Positions 29,833 through 38,136 of a DNA stretch of 44,172 bases are shown here, one piece after another. Origin of the DNA: CBFGTA01 sp965651595 (GTDB lineage: Bacteria > Actinomycetota > Actinomycetes > S36-B12 > UBA10799); the NCBI GenBank assembly GCA_965651595.1, contig CBFGTA010000005.1, positions 1-44,172 of the forward strand, in the 5' to 3' direction. The notes beneath the pieces are model-generated. The model saw nothing but the letters and a program-made list of their open reading frames with translations. It had not been told where the DNA came from and did no database searches. Position numbers and translations under genes: made by a program. Every line of letters starts with the position of its first letter. Within the stretch, counting starts at the first letter, position 1.

Positions 29833-30933
29833 ATGGTGGCATGGCTGGATATTCGGCGTTCCAAACTACGGTTTGGCCTGCTGACTGGCAGTGTCGCTTT
29901 GTTGGTCTTCCTCGTCGTGTTCCTGGCCGCCCTATCGGGTGGATTGATCGGAGCCGTAACGGGAGCCATCGCGGGGTTGAACGCTCCCGTCATCACGTAT
30001 TCTGACACCGCCCGCGGCAACATCCAGGGCTCCCGATTGGCGCCGCGAGTGGTCGACGAAGTTCGCGCCATTCCCGGCGTACAAGCAGCCGGCCCGGTCG
30101 GAGTCGGTATTGCCCGCGCAGAACTGCCCGGTGAGGGAATGACCGATGTCCAAGTCTTCGCGTACCAGCCGAGTCAGCCAGGGGGGCCAACTACGATCGC
30201 CGCTGGCCAGGTACCTACCCAGTCCGGCCAAGCAGTCATGGATGCCTCCGGCATTGAGGTTGGCGACACCGTTGTGCTCGAACCTGGAGCAATCTCAGTC
30301 ACAGTGACAGCCACCGCCATAAATGCACAGTTTTCTGCCCTACCGACGGTCTATATTCCCTGGACCGACTTCGAGGCCCTGGTTCGTGCGATCAATCCCA
30401 CCGCACCCGTGGTGCCAGTCAACGCAGTTGCAGTGATTGCAGACGGGACTGCTGATGAAGTGGTTGCTCAAAGAATCACCGACGCGGCCATCGGCGCCGA
30501 AGGCTTCACCCAGTCTCAAGCAGTTGCCGCTATCCCAGGGGTCGAATCGATTCGTCAAACGTTCGGCCTGCTCGTTGGGATTGCCTTCGCGGTGAGCGTC
30601 GTCGTGATCGGCTTCTTCTTCCTCATTCTTACTGTGCAGAAATTGCGGACGTTCACTCTGCTGCGGGCCGTGGGGGCGAGCACCGCAATGCTGGCTCGAT
30701 CAGTCATTGCCCAGATCACCATTGTGGTCGCCGTCGCCGGTGTGATCGGCGCAGGACTCGCCGTCGCTGCTTTGGAGGGAATCGCGAGCGGCGGTGGCCT
30801 GCCGGTGTCTGTCGAACCCGTCACGGTGGCTGTCATCGTTGGGGCAGTGTGGTTGTTCAGCGTGGCCGCCGGACTCCTGTCGATCCGACGTATCAGGGCG
30901 ATCGATCCAGCAACCGCGGCAGGTGCCCGATGA
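29833..30933 (+). CDS. ABC transporter permease, FtsX/MacB type (first of two)
   Basis: A 366-residue protein with one N-terminal helix (about 14-42), a large extracytoplasmic domain (about 45-245) and three C-terminal helices forming the FtsX domain (about 250-275, 293-320, 333-355), including LRTFTLLRAVGASTAMLARSV, the coupling-helix region that contacts the ATPase. This MacB-like topology with four helices is typical of mechanotransmission or lipoprotein/peptide-export systems rather than channel-type importers. It overlaps the next permease by ATGA. Start ATG 29833, with a GAGGA eight bases or so upstream. Confidence 0.88.
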   Translation: MVAWLDIRRSKLRFGLLTGSVALLVFLVVFLAALSGGLIGAVTGAIAGLNAPVITYSDTARGNIQGSRLAPRVVDEVRAIPGVQAAGPVGVGIARAELPGEGMTDVQVFAYQPSQPGGPTTIAAGQVPTQSGQAVMDASGIEVGDTVVLEPGAISVTVTATAINAQFSALPTVYIPWTDFEALVRAINPTAPVVPVNAVAVIADGTADEVVAQRITDAAIGAEGFTQSQAVAAIPGVESIRQTFGLLVGIAFAVSVVVIGFFFLILTVQKLRTFTLLRAVGASTAMLARSVIAQITIVVAVAGVIGAGLAVAALEGIASGGGLPVSVEPVTVAVIVGAVWLFSVAAGLLSIRRIRAIDPATAAGAR

Positions 30934-32033
30934 TGCTTGCCTGGAAAGAGATGACCCGTGCCCGCGGGAGATTCGCAGCAATCACGGGTGCCATCGCGCT
31001 AGTGACTTTCTTGATTGTGACGATTTCGGCACTCGCCGACGGGCTCTACTACGGAGCGACCGGAGCTGTCCGGGCAACGACCGCCGAGGCATATGCGTTC
31101 TCCTCCGACGCGGAAGGCTCCCTGATTCGTTCTCAACTTCCGCGTTCGAGTGTCGCCGAGTTGCAGGGCGTCGAGGGCGTCGAACAGGCCGCCGGGGTGG
31201 GAGTCCTGCTGACGGTCGCTGCCTTCTCCGACGGCACAGACGCTGACGTGGCCGTGTTCGGGATCGACGCAGCCGGTCCCGGTGCGCCTGTCGATGTCGT
31301 CCAAGGGCAGTTGCCAGCCGCTGGCGTGCTCAACCAAGCCGCGGTCGACCAGGCCCTGGCATGGCCGTCGGGAGTCGAGGAGTCACTGACCATTGGGACC
31401 AACCGGCTGCAAGTGATCGGAACGACCCGCGACTCGCAGTACCAACTGCAACCCACAGTGTGGACATCGGTGGACGAGTGGGAGCGTTTGCGGGCACAAG
31501 TGCGGCCGGAAACTGCCGGAGGCCCGCCAGTGGTCAACGCAGTGGCCCTCACCCTGGCACCCGGAGTCAGCCCGGAGGATCTCGCCCAACTGCCAGCCGG
31601 GATATCGGTTCTTTCTGCCGAGCAAACCGGGCTGGCCATCCCTGGCGTAGAACAGCAGAACTCAACTCTGGACGCCATCATCTACACGACTTTGGCGGTA
31701 GCGGCACTCGTCGTGGCACTGTTTTTTGCACTGATTGTGCTCGAGAAAAGGGAACTGTACGCAGCATTGAAAGCCTTGGGTGCTGGAGGGGGACGACTCG
31801 CGCGCAGCGTCGTGGTGCAAGCGCTGCTCACCTCAGTGGTGGGTGTGGCAGTAGGCGTGGCCGTCGCTTGGGCGGCGGGGTCAGTGCTGCCGGGTCAAAT
31901 CCCGACGCTCTACCGAGTGCCCACGACAGCAGAAACCGCGGTCCTCATTATCGTGGCGGGGCTCCTCGGCGGACTAGCCTCGTTGCGTCGAGTCGTGCGC
32001 ATCGATCCGGCAACTGCACTAGGGGGCTCGTGA
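30930..32033 (+). CDS. ABC transporter permease, FtsX/MacB type (second of two)
   Basis: A 367-residue protein with the same layout as the preceding permease: N-terminal helix (about 14-38), extracytoplasmic domain (about 40-245), and FtsX domain with three helices (about 253-280, 298-325, 340-360), including KRELYAALKALGAGGGRLARSV. The two permeases are related only in architecture, so the transporter is probably a heterodimer. ATG 30930 overlaps the first permease stop (ATGA); ATG 30933 directly after it is an alternative. Its stop shares one base with a tiny ORF that bridges to the ATPase gene. Confidence 0.88.
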   Translation: MMLAWKEMTRARGRFAAITGAIALVTFLIVTISALADGLYYGATGAVRATTAEAYAFSSDAEGSLIRSQLPRSSVAELQGVEGVEQAAGVGVLLTVAAFSDGTDADVAVFGIDAAGPGAPVDVVQGQLPAAGVLNQAAVDQALAWPSGVEESLTIGTNRLQVIGTTRDSQYQLQPTVWTSVDEWERLRAQVRPETAGGPPVVNAVALTLAPGVSPEDLAQLPAGISVLSAEQTGLAIPGVEQQNSTLDAIIYTTLAVAALVVALFFALIVLEKRELYAALKALGAGGGRLARSVVVQALLTSVVGVAVGVAVAWAAGSVLPGQIPTLYRVPTTAETAVLIIVAGLLGGLASLRRVVRIDPATALGGS

Positions 32034-32113
32034 TGGACGCGGGTTGGCTGTCCCTGCGCGATCGGTTCGTTAGTTGCTTGATCCCACCACAACTCACCGA
32101 GGAGACCCCATGA
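32033..32113 (+). CDS. 26-codon ORF linking permease and ATPase genes by start/stop overlaps
   Basis: An ATG at 32033 shares a base with the permease stop (TGATG) and the frame ends in a TGA overlapping the ATPase start (ATGA at 32110-32113). The peptide (MDAGWLSLRDRFVSCLIPPQ plus six residues) has no recognised motif. It contains no own ribosome site apart from the coupling, and the ATPase site GAGGAG lies inside it. It could be a translational-coupling leader rather than a functional peptide. Confidence 0.35.
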   Translation: MDAGWLSLRDRFVSCLIPPQLTEETP

Positions 32114-32823
32114 GTTCGGGTTTAGTAGTTCGAGACGTGACCAAAACGTACGGCAGTGGCCACACTGCTGTGAAGGCAGTAGCCGGGGCCTCCTTGACTG
32201 TGGCGCCCGGCGAGTTCGTGGCACTGCTCGGGCCGTCGGGGTCGGGCAAGACGACGCTCTTGTCGATCATCGGAGGGTTGCTCGCGGCAACGTCAGGAAC
32301 GGTGAAGCTCGGGAGCACGTCGATCACAGACTTAGGCCCGCGCGAGTTGACGAGGTTTCGCGCGCAGAAAGTAGGGTTCGTCTTCCAGAACTCGAACCTC
32401 GTACCTTTCATGAGCGCCCGTGAGAACTTGCTCTACGTCTCGACCTTGCTGCCGCGGCGAGACCGGTCAGGGGCACGTGATCGGGCGGACATGCTGTTAG
32501 AAGAGCTCGGAATTGCCGAACGGGCTAAGAATGTCCCGGAACAACTGTCGGGCGGTGAACGGCAACGAGTGGCCATTGGTCGAGCCCTCATGAACGATCC
32601 GGAGTTGGTGCTCGTCGATGAACCGACGGCTAGCCTCGACACTGAACTAGGTCGTCAAGTGGTGCAGCTGCTCGCCAGTGAGGTGAAGAGTCGCAACAAG
32701 GCGGGCATCATGGTGACGCACGACTTGCGAATGGTCGAATACACTGACCGCGTCTACGAGATCGTCGACGGTGACGTCACCGATCGAGGGACCGAACCGG
32801 TCGAGACTGCCGCCCACCACTGA
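32110..32823 (+). CDS. ABC transporter ATP-binding protein, LolD/MacB type
   Basis: A 237-residue ATPase with Walker A GPSGSGKTT (41-49), Q-loop in FVFQNSNLVPF (90-100), signature LSGGERQ (146-152), Walker B LVLVDEP (167-172) and a switch histidine in MVTHD (about 198-202). It belongs to the group that powers FtsX-type permeases, in agreement with its two neighbours. ATG 32110 follows GAGGAG by five bases. The stop codon lies within a perfect terminator-like hairpin, so this is the last gene of the unit. Confidence 0.95.
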   Translation: MSSGLVVRDVTKTYGSGHTAVKAVAGASLTVAPGEFVALLGPSGSGKTTLLSIIGGLLAATSGTVKLGSTSITDLGPRELTRFRAQKVGFVFQNSNLVPFMSARENLLYVSTLLPRRDRSGARDRADMLLEELGIAERAKNVPEQLSGGERQRVAIGRALMNDPELVLVDEPTASLDTELGRQVVQLLASEVKSRNKAGIMVTHDLRMVEYTDRVYEIVDGDVTDRGTEPVETAAHH

Positions 32824-32839
32824 CCGGAACACCGGTCAG
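32820..32839 (+). terminator. Hairpin at the end of the ABC transporter operon
   Basis: CTGACCGG-aaca-CCGGTCAG is a perfect 8-bp stem with a 4-base loop overlapping the ATPase stop codon. No T-tract follows, which is common for actinobacterial terminators. It sits between convergent genes. Confidence 0.6.
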
Positions 32840-32872
32840 ACTGCCAACACCCCGGCGAGTAGGGCGAGGTGG

Positions 32873-33934
32873 TCAGTCGCCGGTGGTGGCTGAGCTGTCC
32901 GCGAGAAGCACGACAGACCCGGCGCGGACGTCGTAGGTGACTGAGAAAGCCCCGAACACTTGCACGCCCGAGTTCGCTGATGGGCTCGAACCGCCTTGTG
33001 TGGGCTGGACGCGGACCAGATTCTTGCCGGGTTGGGTGCCTGCGGGGTACGTCCAAATCGGGTCGTCGTTGTTGGGTGGGAACAGCGAAACCGTCACCCC
33101 TTGGGGGACATCGGTGGGAGCTGACGTGGTTGCTTCATCAGCGGGTAGCACCCCGAAGGGGGCGCCAGTGTCGAAGCTCGTGGGGTAGCACTGGGGAGGG
33201 GTCGACTCGACAGCCCAACAGGCGTTGATGGCGTTGCTGTTCCACGCTGGCACGCCGTTGGGGTGGGTGGAGTTCTGGTGGTCGCGGGCGAGGGCGAACT
33301 CGGCAGTCGGTGCCCTGGGCGTCACGTTGAATGCGATCAGTCCTGACCCTGATTCCGGGTCGGTCGACACGGTGAACGACGTGGGCGATCCGCCGCTGAG
33401 CTGCAGGAGGGGGCTGTAGGCGTTGGCGGCCATGAGGCCGACCCCCAGAATCCCGGCGAAGCCGTGAGAGCGAAGTTCTCGAACTCCGGCGGCACCCGAG
33501 CATTCGGGGTTCGATTCCGAACAGTTCACTTCGTCGATCACCTGAATCGTGATCGGTTGGCCGGTGGAGTAGTCCCCGATGCCCACCACTGCTTCGGCGT
33601 ATTCGCCGGTAACCTCTGTCCCGTCAACGAATTCTAGGGTCGCCGGCTCACCCGACAAACTGACGCCCGTTTTCGGAACGTCGTCTTTGAACACCCGAAG
33701 TCCCGGAGCTCCGGTGTCCAAAAGCATGGGAAGGGGCTTCGAATCACCGAGCGTCACCAGTGCCTCAATGAAGGGTCGGTCGCCGGCAATGTTGGGCATT
33801 GACAGGTCAATCTTCCCCCGGCTCAGTCCATCGGGATCCCAGACCGACTGCGGAAAGCAGGCACTCGCCCCGAGAGTGATTGTCGCTGCGATGGCCACCG
33901 CGGTGCCCAGGCGGCGGAGTTGCCTAGGGTGCAC
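32873..33934 (-). CDS. Lipoprotein with two DTG motifs, pepsin-like aspartic protease candidate (DUF3443-like)
   Basis: A 353-residue exported protein with signal peptide and probable lipobox (LGASAC, Cys26). It carries two DTGA motifs in similar strand contexts: PMLLDTGAPGLRV (Asp73) and TSFDTGAPFGV (Asp255), about 180 residues apart, as in the two lobes of pepsin-type proteases. The segment around residues 155-170 (HGFAGILGVGL) also fits that fold and resembles DUF3443 proteins and mycobacterial PecA-type proteases (from memory). Four cysteines (138/145 and 239/249) could form two short disulfide loops. Substrate unknown. GTG 33934 lies six bases after the upstream lipoprotein gene, with GGTAGG across the junction. 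Confidence 0.8.
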   Translation of the reverse strand: MHPRQLRRLGTAVAIAATITLGASACFPQSVWDPDGLSRGKIDLSMPNIAGDRPFIEALVTLGDSKPLPMLLDTGAPGLRVFKDDVPKTGVSLSGEPATLEFVDGTEVTGEYAEAVVGIGDYSTGQPITIQVIDEVNCSESNPECSGAAGVRELRSHGFAGILGVGLMAANAYSPLLQLSGGSPTSFTVSTDPESGSGLIAFNVTPRAPTAEFALARDHQNSTHPNGVPAWNSNAINACWAVESTPPQCYPTSFDTGAPFGVLPADEATTSAPTDVPQGVTVSLFPPNNDDPIWTYPAGTQPGKNLVRVQPTQGGSSPSANSGVQVFGAFSVTYDVRAGSVVLLADSSATTGD

Positions 33935-33940
33935 GGTTGC

Positions 33941-34633
33941 CTACCGAGGCGCCACAGTGGCCGAGTAACTTTCAGTCGGTGCGCCCGGTTCTGCGGGGGG
34001 TTCTACGCCGGTGATGAACTCAGGGGCGTCCACCAGGTACACGGTGGCAGTGAGCGTTACCGGGCTGCCGAGTTGCCCGGACCGACGACCTTCCCAGGTC
34101 CCGCTACCGGTGGTGTCGACGGCCTCGCCGGACCCGCCAATCATGTCGAGATCGGCAGTGAATCGCGTCGAGCCATTGTTCTCGCGGTAATCGGCCGTGC
34201 CGTCCTGCCGGAACACCAGTTTGGTGCCGTCGCTCCAGCGCAGTTCCAAGAATCCCCCGAAGTCGCCTGAATTGTCGACGTAATCCACGACGCCGAACAT
34301 TCGCACGGCGACAGTTCGGCCGTTGACCTGGGTGGATCCAGTGAAGTAGTTGAGTCCGTAGGCGACCGAGTCGTCGGGGCCGGTCGTCGATCGGTAGCTA
34401 CTCGGGGCCGAGGAGCGCAATGACGTTTCGAACGTGACGGGTTCCCCTACTTGGGCTGTCGCGGTCTCGGACGGGCTCGGGCTGCTCGCGGGTTCGGTCG
34501 TCGAATTGGCCGAAGAACAACCGGCCGCCAACAGTCCCGCTACTGCGAGGCTGATCACTGACATGAGGGCTCGGCTCGAGCGGCGGTGAGCGGAGGCATT
34601 CCAGGCGCGGGCGGGGCCTTTCCGGGTAGACAT
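33941..34633 (-). CDS. Lipoprotein of unknown function upstream of the DTG lipoprotein
   Basis: A 230-residue protein with a signal peptide ending in a lipobox (VAGLLAAGC, Cys39), a Ser/Thr/Pro/Glu linker (about 40-62), then a beta-rich domain of about 160 residues (RMFGVVDYVDNSGDFGGFLELRW, GSGTWEGRRSGQLGSPVTLTATVYLVDA) that suggests a small barrel; no family is recognised. ATG 34633 is chosen: it opens a normal positively charged n-region, and TATGCT lies seven bases upstream, allowing a leaderless start. It precedes the DTG lipoprotein by six bases, so the pair is one operon and may act together at the cell surface. Confidence 0.75.
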   Translation of the reverse strand: MSTRKGPARAWNASAHRRSSRALMSVISLAVAGLLAAGCSSANSTTEPASSPSPSETATAQVGEPVTFETSLRSSAPSSYRSTTGPDDSVAYGLNYFTGSTQVNGRTVAVRMFGVVDYVDNSGDFGGFLELRWSDGTKLVFRQDGTADYRENNGSTRFTADLDMIGGSGEAVDTTGSGTWEGRRSGQLGSPVTLTATVYLVDAPEFITGVEPPAEPGAPTESYSATVAPR

Positions 34634-34669
34634 ACGCGAGAGCATATCGGGCGCGACAACCAGACCCCG

Positions 34670-34685
34670 GTTACTCGCGAGTAAC
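34670..34685. promoter_or_regulatory. Perfect 16-bp palindrome between the lipoprotein pair and pntAA
   Basis: GTTACTCGCGAGTAAC reads the same on both strands and lies in the 95-base divergent region, 44 bases from pntAA and 37 from the lipoprotein gene. Size and symmetry fit a TetR-type operator; the regulator is not identifiable and is not encoded next door. Confidence 0.65.
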
Positions 34686-34728
34686 AACGAGTGGCTAGGC
34701 TCCACCGAATGAGTGGAGGTGTCCCACG

Positions 34729-35844
34729 ATGAAGCTGTATGTTCCCCGCGAGACGCGCCCCGGCGAGCGGCGCGTGGCACTCGTCCCCGATACGGTCAAG
34801 AAGCTGTCTGCCCTCGGCGCGACCGTTGCCGTCGAAGAGGGAGCCGGCGAATACGCGCTGGTCGACGACGTCGACTACGCCGAGGCCGGGGCAGAGGTTA
34901 TCCCCCCGCAGCATGCGCACTCTGCCCTCGCTGTCGCTGACGCGGTTGCCAGCGTGCGCCCGCTGGAACCGCCGGCCGCCGCCAGCTTGAAGGAAGGCGC
35001 GCTGGCCCTATCGTTCTTGCAGCCGCGAATCGACACCGACTCGATTGCCGCGATCGCGCAGGCTGGGGCCACGGCGATGTCATTCGACCTCATCCCGCGA
35101 ATCTCGCGGGCCCAGTCGATGGATGCCCTCACATCCCAGGCTCTCGTCACCGGCTACCGAGCCGCGATCGTGGCAGCCGGGATGCTGCCCAAGTTTTTTC
35201 CGCTGTTCATGACAGCGGCTGGGACGATTCCCCCTGCCAAGGTTGTCGTGCTGGGGGCGGGAGTCGCCGGTCTGCAGGCGATCGCTACCGCCAAGCGACT
35301 CGGTGCTGTCGTGTCTGCCTACGACGTGCGCAGCGCATCCGCTGACGAGGTGCGTTCTATGGGTGCGACCTTCATCGATCTAGAACTCGAAGCGCTGGAG
35401 GCCGGTGGCGGCTACGCGCGGGAAATGACCGAGGATCGGGCTGCCCGGCAGCGGGAGCTGCTCGCGCCCCACATCGCTGCGGCCGACGCGCTCATCACCA
35501 CCGCGGCCGTACCCGGGCGGCAGGCCCCGCTGTTGGTAACGGCCAGTATGGTCTCCGAGATGTCTCCCGGGTCAGTCGTAGTCGACCTAGCCGCCGAAAC
35601 CGGTGGAAACGTTGAGGGCTCTGAGCCTGGAGAAGTCGTTGACTGCGACGGAGTTCAGGTGTGGGGAGGGCGCGACGTGGCCAGCCAGTTGCCGGCCCAC
35701 GCTTCGAGCCTGTACGCGATGAATGTCGTGGCAGTGATGAAACTCGCCATCGGAGACGGTGAACTCGTCGTGGATCTCGACGACGACATATTCGACGGCA
35801 GCGTTGTCGTGCACCGCGGTGAGGTTCGGAAGGGTGGTGAGTAG
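34729..35844 (+). CDS. pntAA: NAD(P) transhydrogenase, alpha-1 (NAD-binding) subunit
   Basis: A 371-residue alanine-dehydrogenase/PNT-type protein: N-terminal domain with KLYVPRETRPGERRVALVP (2-20), DLIPRISRAQSMDALTSQA (about 122-140), then the NAD-binding Rossmann motif VVLGAGVAGLQAIATAKRLGA (about 173-193) and the RQAPLLV segment (about 262). It is the hydrophilic domain I of proton-translocating transhydrogenase, which uses the proton gradient to reduce NADP+ with NADH. Split alpha subunits (AA and AB) are usual in actinobacteria. ATG 34729 follows GTGGAGGTG; the next gene starts two bases after its stop. Confidence 0.93.
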   Translation: MKLYVPRETRPGERRVALVPDTVKKLSALGATVAVEEGAGEYALVDDVDYAEAGAEVIPPQHAHSALAVADAVASVRPLEPPAAASLKEGALALSFLQPRIDTDSIAAIAQAGATAMSFDLIPRISRAQSMDALTSQALVTGYRAAIVAAGMLPKFFPLFMTAAGTIPPAKVVVLGAGVAGLQAIATAKRLGAVVSAYDVRSASADEVRSMGATFIDLELEALEAGGGYAREMTEDRAARQRELLAPHIAAADALITTAAVPGRQAPLLVTASMVSEMSPGSVVVDLAAETGGNVEGSEPGEVVDCDGVQVWGGRDVASQLPAHASSLYAMNVVAVMKLAIGDGELVVDLDDDIFDGSVVVHRGEVRKGGE

Positions 35845-35846
35845 GC

Positions 35847-36170
35847 GTGGACCCCTTAGTAGCGATTCTGACAATCTTCATCCTGTCCATCTTTGTGGGC
35901 TTCGAAATCGTCTCGAAGGTGTCGACCGTCTTGCACACGCCGCTGATGAGTGGCGCCAACGCCATTCACGGCATCGTGCTGATTGGCGCAATCTTGGTCG
36001 CTGGCAGCTCCGACAATCCCATCGAACTCGTTCTATCCCTGCTGGCGATCGTCCTAGCGACCGTCAACCTCGTGGGTGGATTCGCGGTGACCGAGCGCAT
36101 GCTCGAGATGTTCAAACCCAAGAAGCAGCCATCAACTGACAAGTCGGACACCACGGGGAGCGAATCATGA
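35847..36170 (+). CDS. pntAB: NAD(P) transhydrogenase, alpha-2 (membrane) subunit
   Basis: A 107-residue membrane protein with three helices (about 5-25, 40-55, 60-82) and the family segment VSKVSTVLHTPLMSGANAIHGIVLIGAI (about 23-50), containing the conserved His and Asn residues of the proton channel. It forms part of domain II with PntB. The GTG start is two bases after the pntAA stop, and it overlaps pntB by ATGA. Confidence 0.93.
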   Translation: MDPLVAILTIFILSIFVGFEIVSKVSTVLHTPLMSGANAIHGIVLIGAILVAGSSDNPIELVLSLLAIVLATVNLVGGFAVTERMLEMFKPKKQPSTDKSDTTGSES

Positions 36171-37555
36171 CGATTCTGGGCGTTCCTGTGTGGGCGCAAC
36201 TGATTGACCTCGCGGTCGCCGTGTGCTTTATATTCTCCCTCAAGGGCCTGTCCGGGCCCAAGACTGCTCGCGCTGGTTCCATGATCGGCGCGATCGGTGC
36301 CGCCGTCGCGGTCTTCGTCCTGTTCTTCGCCCATCCGGGAATGCGCAACATTCCGTGGATCATTGCCGCCATTGTGGTGGGCGTCGTGATCGGCTATCCG
36401 GCGGCTCGTTCCGTGAAAATGACCGCCATGCCACAGATGGTGGCGTTGTTCAATGGCGCTGGCGGTGGTGCTGCTGCACTGGTGGCTCTCGTCGAGTACT
36501 TGGTGGCCTCTGACCACGGCAACAAGGGCGTCCTCACCGCAACCTCGTTCACGATCCTGATCGGTTCCGTTGCCTTCACCGGTTCCATTCTGACCTTCCT
36601 CAAGCTCCAGGAAATCGTTACCACCCGTCCGATGTTGCTGCCGGGGGGCCGCATCATCACCTCGATCATCGGGCTCGCCGCACTCGTCTGTGCCGTGTGG
36701 TTGATCGTCGCACCGTCGATGATGTTGGTAGTGATCCTGCTGGTGCTGTCGCTGCTGCTCGGCCTGCTGCTCGTAATGCCAGTGGGTGGGGCCGACGTGC
36801 CGATCATCATTTCGCTGCTGAACGCCTTCACCGGCCTGGCAGTTGCTGCGAGTGGCTACGTGCTGGGCAACGTCTTGCTGCTCATCGCGGGTACGCTCGT
36901 TGGTGCTTCCGGAACCCTGCTCACGCGGGAAATGGCCAAAGCGATGGGCAGGCCACTCACAAACACGATGTTCGGAGCCTTCACGGCCTCGGCTGCCACT
37001 GCCACCGGCAGCGGCGAGGACCGGCCCGTCAAGTCCGGCGGCCCCGACGACGTAGCCATCATGTTGGCCTACGCGGGCAAGGTAATCATCGTCCCTGGCT
37101 ATGGTTTGGCGGTCGCGCAGGCGCAGCACACGATTCGCGAACTCGTGGACTTGCTCATCGAACGGGGGATCGAGGTTGACTATGCGATCCACCCGGTCGC
37201 AGGCCGCATGCCCGGCCACATGAACGTGTTGCTCGCCGAAGCCAACGTTCCCTACGAGCAGCTCAAGGAAATGGACGAGATCAATCCCCAGTTCGCGTCG
37301 ACCGACGTCGTCCTGGTGGTTGGGGCCAACGATGTCGTAAATCCGGCAGCCAAGAACGATCCCAGCGCGCCCATCTACGGCATGCCCATCCTGAACGTGT
37401 CCGATGCACGCCAGGTCGTCTTCCTCAAGCGCTCGATGCGGCCCGGCTTCGCTGGGATTGAGAACGAATTGCTGTTCGACGAAGACACGACGCTGCTCTT
37501 TGGTGACGCCAAAGACTCGCTGACGAAGGTGGTTACCGCACTAAAGGGCATGTAG
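36167..37555 (+). CDS. pntB: NAD(P) transhydrogenase subunit beta
   Basis: A 462-residue protein with about eight to nine membrane helices (5-265), including MPQMVALFNGAGGGAAALVA (about 88-107) and MPVGGADVPIIISLLNAFTGLAVAASG, then the soluble NADP(H)-binding domain III (about 285-462) with VIIVPGYGLAVAQAQH (Rossmann, about 306-321), GRMPGHMNVLLAEA, DVVLVVGANDVVNPAA and VVFLKRSM. Complete and typical length. It completes the transhydrogenase operon that supplies NADPH. Confidence 0.95.
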   Translation: MTILGVPVWAQLIDLAVAVCFIFSLKGLSGPKTARAGSMIGAIGAAVAVFVLFFAHPGMRNIPWIIAAIVVGVVIGYPAARSVKMTAMPQMVALFNGAGGGAAALVALVEYLVASDHGNKGVLTATSFTILIGSVAFTGSILTFLKLQEIVTTRPMLLPGGRIITSIIGLAALVCAVWLIVAPSMMLVVILLVLSLLLGLLLVMPVGGADVPIIISLLNAFTGLAVAASGYVLGNVLLLIAGTLVGASGTLLTREMAKAMGRPLTNTMFGAFTASAATATGSGEDRPVKSGGPDDVAIMLAYAGKVIIVPGYGLAVAQAQHTIRELVDLLIERGIEVDYAIHPVAGRMPGHMNVLLAEANVPYEQLKEMDEINPQFASTDVVLVVGANDVVNPAAKNDPSAPIYGMPILNVSDARQVVFLKRSMRPGFAGIENELLFDEDTTLLFGDAKDSLTKVVTALKGM

Positions 37556-37614
37556 AGGCTCGCGGATCCCGGTTTCGCCGCGGTCACGTACAGATAGAGA
37601 CTACGATCGCGCCC

Positions 37615-38079
37615 ATGGAACCGCGAGAGGGCTGCTATCGCGCCGCCATGGAGGCGGCGCTGGCGGCAGCGGCGGCAGCACCAGCACACGGCGATGTTCC
37701 GGTGGGTGCGGTGGTGCTCGATGAGGGCGGCAGGGTTGTTTCGGTCGCTGCCAATCGGCGAGAAGTTGACGGTGATCCCAGCGCTCACGCAGAACTCCTA
37801 GCCGTGCGGGCAGCGTGCGCCGACCGAGGTCAGTGGCGTCTGCCCGGATGCACCGTGGTTGTGACCTTGGAACCGTGCGTCATGTGTGCTGGGCTCCTGG
37901 CCCAAGCCCATCTAGCTACGGTCGCGTTCGGCGCGTATGACGACCGCCTGGGTGCGGCGGGGAGTCAGTGGGATCTCTTGCGGGATCGACGGTTGCCGCA
38001 TCGGCCCGAAGTCATCGGAGGAGTGATGCAAGCAGCTTGCGAACGCTTGCTGAATGAGTTCTTCGCCGAGCGGCGCTAG
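37615..38079 (+). CDS. tadA: tRNA adenosine(34) deaminase TadA
   Basis: A 154-residue zinc deaminase: HAE at 58-60 (zinc ligand and proton-shuttling glutamate) and PCVMC at 87-91 (two zinc cysteines). The LEPCVMCAGLLAQA context and the short length distinguish it from cytidine or guanine deaminases. It converts A34 to inosine in tRNA-Arg(ACG). TACGAT lies seven bases before the ATG and no ribosome site exists, so the mRNA is probably leaderless. Independent of the pnt operon, 59 bases downstream of it. Confidence 0.92.
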   Translation: MEPREGCYRAAMEAALAAAAAAPAHGDVPVGAVVLDEGGRVVSVAANRREVDGDPSAHAELLAVRAACADRGQWRLPGCTVVVTLEPCVMCAGLLAQAHLATVAFGAYDDRLGAAGSQWDLLRDRRLPHRPEVIGGVMQAACERLLNEFFAERR

Positions 38080-38136
38080 CGGCTCGAACCGAGCATCGCG
38101 AAGTCGGTGTGGTGTGCTTGCGACTGGCGTTCGACG

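Noticed and set aside
35966..37219. 417-codon minus-strand ORF opposite pntB
   Set aside because: Antisense shadow of pntAB/pntB: His/Gln/Asp/Arg-rich, no domain, while the plus strand encodes a complete PntB.
37561..37582. CGCGG-N12-CCGCG hairpin after pntB as a terminator
   Set aside because: Only five base pairs with a long loop and no T-tract, which can arise by chance at this GC content.
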